A program made the position numbers and the translations under genes. The notes under the pieces were generated by a model that saw only the letters and a program-made list of their open reading frames with translations, made no database searches and was not told the origin of the DNA. Positions 1 to 5,733 of a stretch of 6,899 nt of DNA are shown here, in pieces; the first letter of the stretch is position 1, and each line of letters starts with the position of its first letter. This DNA comes from Acidobacteriota bacterium (lineage in GTDB: Bacteria; Acidobacteriota; Terriglobia; Bryobacterales; JACQDG01), in assembly GCA_016201185.1 (NCBI GenBank), contig JACQDG010000094.1:1-6899 (forward strand), given 5' to 3'.

Positions 1-1
1 G

Positions 2-250
2 AAGGGTCACATGGCCGCCGTGCGGCGAAGCGACCAGGAGCGGCTGGAGCGCGTCTGCGCCGCCGACGCCGCCGGGTTTTTCGAGCTGGTGAAGCCCGAC
101 CGCGACGAGTTGCGCTGGTGCGGCTATTCGTCCCTCTACACTTTTCTGCAAGCCGTCCCTGGAGCCCGCGGCCGCGTGCTGTGTTACGAGCAGTGGAACA
201 TCGACCCCATGTCGGTGGTCAGCTTCGCAGGGATGGAATTTCGGGTCTAG
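2..250 (+). CDS. C-terminal part of an unrecognised protein (5' truncated by window edge)
   Basis: The frame is open from the first bases of the window to a TAG at 248-250, so the visible 82 codons are probably the tail of a longer gene; an ATG at 11 exists but has no Shine-Dalgarno that can be judged. The residues read like real protein: an Arg/Glu/Asp-rich amphipathic stretch is followed by a Trp-Cys-Gly-Tyr segment near residue 39, and then by YEQWNIDPMSVVSFAG. GC-rich third positions fit a coding frame. I do not recognise the family and see no catalytic motif. The next (broken) gene starts 10 bases after the stop, which suggests that the two were once an operon. Confidence 0.6.
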   Translation, partial: KGHMAAVRRSDQERLERVCAADAAGFFELVKPDRDELRWCGYSSLYTFLQAVPGARGRVLCYEQWNIDPMSVVSFAGMEFRV

Positions 251-260
251 CGGCGAACCG

Positions 261-730
261 ATGCCGTCGCGGGGCTCAGCTTCGTTTGAACAAGTCCTCG
301 AACATCTTCAAGAGTATGGCCTCCTCCTGATGTCCGACCCCAAGCTGCCCAGCGTGACGACGCTGGTAGCCGGCGAGATAGTCCGCGGCTCCTGGTGGGG
401 CCATCCGCGCGGCCACGCCATCTTCGCCGTGGTCACCGCGCTCACAGGGTTGGACGCGCAGGCGAGCTGCGCGCCGCCGGCGAGGCCGCCCGAGAGCTGG
501 AGAGCCGGCTCCTCGTCGAGAGCGAGGAAATCCACACTGAATCCGGCGCCCACGCCAAAGTTCTGCAGACGTGGGAGCGGTGGGCCCGAAAGGCGAAACC
601 GGGCCGCATCGAGATGACGCCGGCCCAGGGCAGGGAACAGCTCCAGGCCGTCCTTTCCCACCTCAACGCCCGCTTCCAGGCTCGCGGCCGCCTGCCCTGG
701 GCTTTTCGGCCGCCCTCGATTACGGCATGA
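261..730 (+). pseudogene. Broken conserved hypothetical gene: frameshift plus apparent internal deletion
   Basis: From ATG 261, one frame encodes a coherent N-terminal half containing SDPKLPSVTTLVAGE and then GSWWGHPRGHAIF, ending in sense near 440. A second frame is coherent from about 449-464 onward, with GELRAAGEAARELESRLLV, then EEIHTESGAH and a Trp-rich segment, to TGA 728-730. From memory, both halves belong to one small uncharacterised family in which GSWW-HP-xxHxIF is followed by about 50-60 residues (including a KVTFVHRRLWP-like stretch) before the ELxxRLLV...HTESG part. That middle stretch is not visible here. The gene therefore looks inactivated by a deletion of roughly 150-180 bases that also changed frame, unless the gap is an assembly or sequencing error. 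The family's function is unknown to me. The start has no obvious Shine-Dalgarno, and the gene lies 10 bases after the preceding stop. Confidence 0.6.
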
Positions 731-1042
731 TGGGAGCAGAAGGTCGTGACCATCGAAGAAGCCATACTCGAAAACTTCGGGGGCTTTGCCCTGTAAATCG
801 CGCGTAAACGGTATGAGCTTCAGATACTTGCAATCGAACCGCAAGCGCACGGCGCTATTCCCACCGTGCGCGAATTGTGACATGGGGATTTCGCAACAGC
901 TATGGACGGCGGGTGACGTTGTCCCAGAACGCCGTTTCTATGGATTTGGCCACCTTGCACCTCAGAACAGCCCACACGCATGACCGATCCAGAAGCAGCC
1001 TGCCATCTACGGGCTCCGATAGACACGCAATTCCAAACGAGC
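731..1042. other. Stretch without a convincing gene
   Basis: No frame here looks like a complete gene. The frame of the second half of the preceding pseudogene resumes after its TGA and stays open to TAA 794-796. It reads WEQKVVTIEEAILENFGGFAL, which could be a degraded continuation or the tail of a lost gene. The rest (about 800-1020) shows short, mutually overlapping reading frames with no motif, Shine-Dalgarno or codon bias I would trust. I see no transporter ATPase gene and no PadR-type regulator gene here, although a PadR regulator often accompanies permeases like the next gene. Confidence 0.5.
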
Positions 1043-1048
1043 TATGCT
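1020..1048 (+). promoter_or_regulatory. Candidate sigma70-like promoter of the ADOP permease
   Basis: TAGACA (1020-1025, five of six matches to TTGACA) and TATGCT (1043-1048, four of six to TATAAT) are separated by exactly 17 bases. A start of transcription near 1055 would give a leader of about 20 bases that includes the Shine-Dalgarno of the gene at 1077. The call rests on position and consensus only. Confidence 0.45.
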
Positions 1049-1062
1049 CCTGGCGATCATCT

Positions 1063-1069
1063 AAGGGAG
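1063..1069 (+). promoter_or_regulatory. Shine-Dalgarno site for the ADOP permease
   Basis: AAGGGAG lies 7 bases before ATG 1077. It supports this start codon over internal ones, and the resulting N-terminus matches the prefix domain expected for the family. Confidence 0.7.
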
Positions 1070-1076
1070 CACCTAT

Positions 1077-3779
1077 ATGCATTGGCTCCGTGTCCTCGCC
1101 TCACGCGTCTGCGGCCTCGTCTCCAAACGCCACCTGGAGCGCGATCTAGATGAAGAGTTGGGCGCACATATCGAAATGATCATCGAGGAGAACCTCCGGA
1201 AGGGCATGCCTTCCGAGCAGGGTCGCTATGCGGCATGCCGTGCGATCGGCGGGATCGAGCAGGTGAGGGAGCTCTATGGCGAGCACCGCGGCTTGCCCGT
1301 AATCGACGTTCTTATTCAAGATGTGCATTACGCCATCCGCATGCTGCGGAAGAACAAGGGGTTCACGGCGATCGTCGTACTAACCCTGGCACTGGGCATT
1401 GGAGCAAATAGTGCGATGTTCAGCATCGTCGATGCCGTTTTGCTACAGCCTCTTCCATACGACAATCCCGGCCGACTCGTGATGGTTTGGGAGCGAAGCC
1501 CGCAGTTGGGTGTCGAACAACAGCGGGTATCGCCAGCGAATTTCCTCGATTGGCAAAGCCGAAATCCCGTATTTGAGAGCCTGGCATTCTGGCCTAGTTG
1601 GGATGGCAGCAGTGAGTTCAACCTGTTGGGGGCAAGCGGCACGGAGCGAATCCGTGGTTCGTACGCTTCCTCCAGTCTGTTTCCATTGCTCGGTGTGCAT
1701 CCCGTGCTCGGCCGCACGTTTCTGCCCGACGAGGATCGAAAGGAGGGCAACCGTGTGGCGGTCCTGAGTTACGAGCTCTGGCAGCGGTTCTTCGACGGCG
1801 ATTCCGGTGTGCTGGCGCGTTCGATTACGATCGACAGCTTTGACAGGCGCGAGTATCAGGTGGTGGGCGTCATGCCCCGCGGTTTCAGTTTTCCGTCGAG
1901 ATCCGAGATATGGCTTCCGGCCGGCTGGATGGGGATCCCGATGGAGCGGCGCACATCGCCTTGGCTAGACGTTATTGGGCGGCTTCGGTCGGGTGTTTCG
2001 CTCGACCAGGCCCAGCACGATATGGACACCATCCAGGGTCAGATTTCCATGGCATTTTCAGACTCACGCGTCAGCTCCCAGGTGAAGCTCGTGCCGCTCC
2101 TTGACCAAGTAGTTGGTCGTGCACGACCAACGGTGCTTATTCTCCTCGGTACCGTGGCGCTCGTGTTGCTGATTGCATGCAGCAATGTAGCCAATCTGCT
2201 CCTGGCTCGCGGTGCAGCGAGGCAGCATGAGCTGGCAGTGCGGAACGCTCTGGGCGCCAGCCGCGCACGGATCATCCGGCAGTTGCTTACCGAGAGCTTG
2301 TTGCTCGCGTTCCTCGGTGGCACGCTTGGCGCCGCACTTGCCTTTTGGAGTGTTCACCTTCTCCGACTCTTTGGCCCGCAAGATATCCCGCGCCTCGGCA
2401 ATGCCGTGATCGACATCCGCGTGGTCGGCTTCACGTTGGTGCTCTCGCTCATCACGGGCGTAATCTCTGGTCTTGCTCCGGCGTGGCAACTCGCGAAATC
2501 CGACCCCATCGATTGGATCAAGGAAGGTGCTCGCGCCGCAACCGGGAGCGCCCGTCTCGGCAGGTGGCTCAATGTGCTGATCGTGGGCGAGACGACGATG
2601 GCAGTAGCGCTTCTGGTAGGTGCGGGATTGATGATTCATAGCCTTTGGCGTCTGGAGCGCGTGGATCCCGGTTTCCGTCCTCATGGACTGGTAACAGCTA
2701 AGCTGGACTTGTCAAGCAGCCGGTATTCGAACAGCCGCCGGGCTGGCCCGAACCGGCCGCAGGAGTTCACCCGCCAGGTGCTCGAGCGGATGAGCGCGCT
2801 ACCAGGTGTCGAAGCAGTCGCTGCAGCCTGGGCCCTGCCGCCAGCCCCCGCCGCGCGGCCACAAACCTTTGCGATTGCGGGCCGCTCTTACCGGAAGCCG
2901 GGCGAATTGCCCTCAGTCAGCACCCGAGCCGTGACGCCCAGCTATTTCCGCGCCATGGGTATCCCGATTTTGCGGGGACGTGACTTCACCGATCACGACA
3001 ACGAGACGAACCCGGATGTCGTGATCATCAACGAAACAATGGCCCGGCGTTACTTCTCGGCGGGCGAGGGTCCACTCGGTCAACGTATTGACCTTGCCGC
3101 GCGAGTTCAGAGAGGTTGGGATGGCCGGGTTGAGCCGTGGTGGAACGAGATTGTCGGTATTGTTGGTGACGTCAAGAACGGTGGACTCGCCGTTACGAGT
3201 GAGCCCGAGGCATACAAGCCGTACCTGCAGTACGCCTGGCATTCGGCATATGTAGTGATTCGAACCAAGGCTGGCCCGGCGGGTCTAGAGACTGCGCTGC
3301 GTGCGGAAGTGCGGAAGCTGAATCCGGACACTCCCATCTCGGAGGTCCGCACGGCGGAACAGATCTTGGACGATGAGCGAGCCCAGCCGCGCTTCCGCAG
3401 CGCGCTGCTGGGGTTATTCGCGGCGCTGGCGCTGGTGCTGGCAGCGGTGGGCATCTACGGCCTCTTGAGCTTTGTGGTCACTCAACGAACGAAGGAGATC
3501 GGCATCCGGCTTTCTCTAGGAGCCCGGCAACGCCATATATTCTGGATCGTGCTGCGCCGCGGCCTTAGACTCGTACTTATGGGTACGGTTATGGGGATGT
3601 CTGTTGCGGCCGCTTTTTCTCGTCTACTCTCAGCCGTCCTGTTCCACGTCAGCGCGCTGGATCCTGCGACATTCGTAGGTGTCCCTCTGGTCGTGATTGG
3701 GGTCGCCCTGTTGGCCATCTGCGTGCCTGCCCGACGAGCGGCCCGCCTCGATCCTTTGAGGGCGCTGCGATTTGAGTGA
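1077..3779 (+). CDS. ADOP-type ABC transporter permease (MacB/FtsX-like, duplicated)
   Basis: Inner-membrane permease of the acidobacterial duplicated orphan permease type, 900 residues, normal full length. Residues 1-75 form the soluble charged prefix domain of this family (ERDLDEELGAHIEMIIEENL). Then comes the entry motif DVHYAIRMLRKNKGFTAI and a first helix (about 96-118, LALGIGANSAMFSIVDAVLL). A MacB-like periplasmic domain (about 125-345) and three helices (about 353-378, 403-430, 449-470) complete the first half. The second half repeats the plan: helix 497-524, periplasmic domain 530-770, helices 777-801, 830-855 and 866-890. It ends in the typical ARRAARLDPLRALRFE. ANVANLLLAR-like and TKEIGIRLSLGA motifs, typical of FtsX domains, are present. 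No ATPase gene is in the window, which fits the 'orphan' name; the substrate is unknown. Codon use looks less GC3-biased than in the gene at 4303. The start is supported by a Shine-Dalgarno and a candidate promoter. Confidence 0.93.
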   Translation: MHWLRVLASRVCGLVSKRHLERDLDEELGAHIEMIIEENLRKGMPSEQGRYAACRAIGGIEQVRELYGEHRGLPVIDVLIQDVHYAIRMLRKNKGFTAIVVLTLALGIGANSAMFSIVDAVLLQPLPYDNPGRLVMVWERSPQLGVEQQRVSPANFLDWQSRNPVFESLAFWPSWDGSSEFNLLGASGTERIRGSYASSSLFPLLGVHPVLGRTFLPDEDRKEGNRVAVLSYELWQRFFDGDSGVLARSITIDSFDRREYQVVGVMPRGFSFPSRSEIWLPAGWMGIPMERRTSPWLDVIGRLRSGVSLDQAQHDMDTIQGQISMAFSDSRVSSQVKLVPLLDQVVGRARPTVLILLGTVALVLLIACSNVANLLLARGAARQHELAVRNALGASRARIIRQLLTESLLLAFLGGTLGAALAFWSVHLLRLFGPQDIPRLGNAVIDIRVVGFTLVLSLITGVISGLAPAWQLAKSDPIDWIKEGARAATGSARLGRWLNVLIVGETTMAVALLVGAGLMIHSLWRLERVDPGFRPHGLVTAKLDLSSSRYSNSRRAGPNRPQEFTRQVLERMSALPGVEAVAAAWALPPAPAARPQTFAIAGRSYRKPGELPSVSTRAVTPSYFRAMGIPILRGRDFTDHDNETNPDVVIINETMARRYFSAGEGPLGQRIDLAARVQRGWDGRVEPWWNEIVGIVGDVKNGGLAVTSEPEAYKPYLQYAWHSAYVVIRTKAGPAGLETALRAEVRKLNPDTPISEVRTAEQILDDERAQPRFRSALLGLFAALALVLAAVGIYGLLSFVVTQRTKEIGIRLSLGARQRHIFWIVLRRGLRLVLMGTVMGMSVAAAFSRLLSAVLFHVSALDPATFVGVPLVVIGVALLAICVPARRAARLDPLRALRFE
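2103..2130. repeat. Perfect 18-bp palindrome with an adjoining third half-site, inside the permease gene
   Basis: TTGGTCGTGCACGACCAA at 2113-2130 equals its own reverse complement. Four bases upstream, GACCAA (2103-2108) pairs with TTGGTC (2113-2118), giving three alternating copies of the same 6-base half-site. It encodes VVGRARP in the segment just before the second transmembrane helix, so chance within coding sequence is possible. Confidence 0.6.
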
Positions 3780-3864
3780 CACGCCCCGTTTCTAGCAACT
3801 CTCCGGTTTTCTCTTTTTCTTGTTTCCTTACGGGATGCAACGAAGGCGAAATGCAATGGGGTTA

Positions 3865-3885
3865 GATCGATTTGCTTTATCGATC
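3865..3885. repeat. Inverted repeat GATCGAT / ATCGATC
   Basis: Seven-base arms GATCGAT (3865-3871) and ATCGATC (3879-3885) flank the 7-base spacer TTGCTTT. It could be a relic operator or a weak hairpin. No T-run follows, so it is not a standard terminator. Confidence 0.4.
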
Positions 3886-3990
3886 AGCTCAAACGCCCCA
3901 GAAGTCCGGTTGTGGGAAGTAGCATCCCAAACGGAACAGCCGCGATCTCTGTCGGTAACAGCCCTTCCCACCAGCAGTCCCACATCACTC

Positions 3991-4010
3991 CCCACAAACA
4001 GCCTTGTGGG
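3991..4010. repeat. Hairpin-forming inverted repeat CCCACAA / TTGTGGG
   Basis: Seven-base arms CCCACAA (3991-3997) and TTGTGGG (4004-4010) enclose a 6-base loop. A further TCCCACA copy (3978-3984) can pair alternatively with TGTGGGA (4005-4011), so two exclusive stems are possible. There is no T-tract; the function is unknown. Confidence 0.4.
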
Positions 4011-4080
4011 ACGGCGGCGCCTGGCGCGACATTCTTGTTGCGAACCTTCTTCGCACTTCGAATCCTCGCTGGCCGTTAGG

Positions 4081-4260
4081 TTAGCGCTTATGGGGCAAAT
4101 CCCCGGGGGCGTGATTCCGGACCTGCCCGACCGCGTCATCGCCGCCACTGCAATCCGGTTGAATCTCCCCTTAGTCACCCGCGACGGCCGGATACAGGCG
4201 GCAAGCATCGAGACCATCTGGGTGAACCGTATACCCTTGGCCGCAGAATCGCCGAATTGA
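4081..4260 (+). pseudogene. C-terminal remnant of a VapC-like PIN-domain toxin
   Basis: The last 56-60 codons read as the C-terminal third of a PIN-domain ribonuclease: IPDLPDRVIAATAIRL, then NLPLVTRDGRIQAASIETIW. The Asp in PDR (4129-4131) and the Asp in TRD (4183-4185) sit where VapC toxins carry metal-binding acidic residues. VapC proteins are usually about 125-145 residues and begin with a hydrophobic strand holding the first catalytic Asp. No such N-terminus is visible, although the frame is open back to TTG 3820. No vapB-like antitoxin gene precedes it. An inactive fragment is therefore likely; a short expressed peptide from ATG 4090 is possible but has no Shine-Dalgarno. The stop (TGA 4258-4260) overlaps the -35 box of the next gene. 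Confidence 0.7.
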
Positions 4261-4285
4261 CACCGCCGAGCATTCTTACAATAAT
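4257..4285 (+). promoter_or_regulatory. Candidate promoter of the MBL/rhodanese gene
   Basis: TTGACA (4257-4262), a perfect -35 box, is followed after 17 bases by AATAAT (4280-4285), five of six matches to TATAAT. An alternative TACAAT (4277-4282) has a 14-base spacing, which is too short. Transcription would begin near 4292-4294, leaving a leader of only about 10 bases before ATG 4303. The local AT-rich patch stands out against GC-rich surroundings. Confidence 0.6.
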
Positions 4286-4302
4286 TCGTTCTTGGGGCCG
4301 CT

Positions 4303-5697
4303 ATGATCCTCAAACAGTACTACCTCAACTGCCTGGCCCACGCTTCGTACCTGATCGGCGACGAGCAGACCCGCACCGCCGCCGTGGTCGATCCGCAGCG
4401 CGACATCGCGCGCTATCTCGAAGAGTCCGCGGGGCTCGGGCTCGAGATCCGCCACGTCTTCCTCACCCACTTTCACGCCGACTTTGTCGCCGGCCACCTC
4501 GAGCTGCGGGACCGCGCCGGCGCGAAAATCTATATCGGCGCCGGCGGCCAGACCCAATACGAGTGCACCCGCATGAAGGACGGCGACGCGATCGAGTTCG
4601 GCGCCGTCCGCCTGAGAGTACTCGAAACGCCCGGCCACACCGTGGAATCCATCTGCATTCTGGTTTACGACCTGGCCAAGAACGACCGCCATCCTTACGC
4701 CGTCCTGACCGGCGACACGCTGTTCATCGGCGACGTCGGCCGGCCCGATCTGCGGGCTTCCATCGGCTGGTCGGCGCCGGTGCTGGGGGCCATGCTCTTC
4801 GATTCGCTCCGCCAGAAGCTGCTGCGTTTGCCCGACCAGACCCTGGTCTATCCGGCCCACGGCGCCGGCTCGCTGTGCGGCAAGAGCCTCAGCACGGAGA
4901 CGGTCTCCACCATCGGCGACCAGCGCCGCTTCAACTACGCTCTCCAGCCAATGAGCGAAGAGGAATTCATCAAACTGGTCACCGCCGACCAGCCCGACGC
5001 TCCGGCTTATTTCACTTACGACGCCATGCTCAACACCCAGGAACGGCCCACTCTGGAAAGAACGCTGGAGCAAGCGCTCAAGCCGCTCCCGTTGCAAGAA
5101 GTGCTGGAAGTGCAGGAAGCGGGCGCCCAGGTGCTCGACGTGCGCGACCCTGCCGAGTTTGCCAAGGCCCATCTGGCGGGTAGCTGGAACATCGGCCTCG
5201 GCGGGCAATACGCCACCTGGGCCGGCACGGTGCTCGATCGTGAAAAGCCGATCGTCCTGATCGCCGAGCCGGGCCGCGAGGAAGAAGCGGCTATGCGCCT
5301 CGGTCGCATCGGCTTCGACCACGTGGCCGGATATCTCATGGGCGGCATCCTGGTGCTCGAAGCGCGCCCCGACCTGGTCGACGGCACCGAGCGGCTCACG
5401 GCCGCCGAGCTGGTCGAACAGCTCGGCTCCCCGAACCCGCCGCTGATCCTCGACGTGCGCAGCCCCAAGGAGTGGCAGGCCAAGCACATCGAAGGCAGCC
5501 TCAACATCCCACTGAACCACTTGCAGGAACGGCTCCGCGAAGTGCCGCGGGATCGGAAGCTGGTTGTCCACTGCGCCGGCGGCTACCGCTCCTCGATTGC
5601 GGCGAGCCTCCTGCAACAGCACGGCATCACGGATTTCGCAGAGTTGATCGGCGGCATCACGGCCTGGGAGTCGGCCCGGCTCCAGACCGTGGCCTGA
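4303..5697 (+). CDS. MBL-fold / double-rhodanese protein, probable persulfide dioxygenase
   Basis: Cytoplasmic 464-residue enzyme with no signal peptide. Residues 1-245 are a metallo-beta-lactamase domain of the ETHE1/CstB kind: THFHADF with His56, His58 and Asp60, TPGH with His112, GDTLFIGDVGRPD with Asp138, and YPAHGAGS with His186. Such enzymes oxidise glutathione or other low-molecular-weight persulfide to sulfite, using one iron held by the equivalents of His56, His112 and Asp138. Phe61 replaces the His that supports a second metal in other family branches, which fits a mono-iron site. A first rhodanese domain (about 263-350, LDVRDPAEF) has AEPGRE at 321-326 where a catalytic Cys loop would be, so it is presumably non-catalytic. 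A second one (about 366-460, LDVRSPKEW) has an intact CAGGYRS loop with Cys424, able to carry persulfide. The role is inferred as sulfide detoxification. Only GGGG (4294-4297) serves as a weak Shine-Dalgarno; codons are strongly G/C-ending. No sulfide:quinone reductase gene is in view. Confidence 0.92.
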   Translation: MILKQYYLNCLAHASYLIGDEQTRTAAVVDPQRDIARYLEESAGLGLEIRHVFLTHFHADFVAGHLELRDRAGAKIYIGAGGQTQYECTRMKDGDAIEFGAVRLRVLETPGHTVESICILVYDLAKNDRHPYAVLTGDTLFIGDVGRPDLRASIGWSAPVLGAMLFDSLRQKLLRLPDQTLVYPAHGAGSLCGKSLSTETVSTIGDQRRFNYALQPMSEEEFIKLVTADQPDAPAYFTYDAMLNTQERPTLERTLEQALKPLPLQEVLEVQEAGAQVLDVRDPAEFAKAHLAGSWNIGLGGQYATWAGTVLDREKPIVLIAEPGREEEAAMRLGRIGFDHVAGYLMGGILVLEARPDLVDGTERLTAAELVEQLGSPNPPLILDVRSPKEWQAKHIEGSLNIPLNHLQERLREVPRDRKLVVHCAGGYRSSIAASLLQQHGITDFAELIGGITAWESARLQTVA

Positions 5698-5733
5698 CAC
5701 CAGGTGCCTTGACAGTCGTGATACGATGCATCC

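Larger units (their letters stand above)
3780..4080. other. Intergenic or decayed stretch between permease and PIN remnant
   Basis: After the permease stop comes a pyrimidine-rich run (about 3802-3830) without a preceding stable hairpin, so I do not call a terminator. A frame shared with the PIN remnant downstream is open from TTG 3820, but its residues here are Ser/Thr/Pro/Arg-rich and do not look like a folded PIN domain. The only suggestive spot is RLWEVAS near 3910-3930, which resembles the SLWE(I/V)A segment carrying an active-site Glu in VapC proteins. Two small inverted repeats are listed separately. No intact gene is supported. Confidence 0.5.

Noticed and set aside
308..883. 191-codon - strand open frame, whose first 50 residues look fairly protein-like
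   Set aside because: Most of it is the complement of the broken conserved gene; it has no Shine-Dalgarno before ATG 883 and no motif I recognise.
2064..2684. 206-codon - strand open frame inside the permease gene
   Set aside because: Antisense shadow of conserved FtsX-type sequence; no start signal or motif.
3802..3830. Pyrimidine-rich run after the permease as a possible terminator
   Set aside because: No stable GC-rich stem directly precedes the T-rich stretch.
3828..4313. 161-codon - strand open frame over the PIN remnant
   Set aside because: The + strand carries the recognisable PIN motifs over the same bases; the - strand product has no family character.
4257..5183. 308-codon + frame overlapping the start of the MBL gene
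   Set aside because: Arg/Pro/His-rich translation typical of an out-of-frame reading of a GC-rich gene; the frame from 4303 has all the MBL and rhodanese motifs.
5697..5706. CACCAGGTG symmetric sequence just after the MBL/rhodanese stop as a terminator or operator
   Set aside because: The arms are four bases around a single central base, too tight for a hairpin and too short to call a site.
5709..5714. Perfect TTGACA between the MBL/rhodanese and TPR/protease genes
   Set aside because: No acceptable -10 box lies 16-18 bases downstream (sequence there is CCGTGG-like), so a promoter is not supported.
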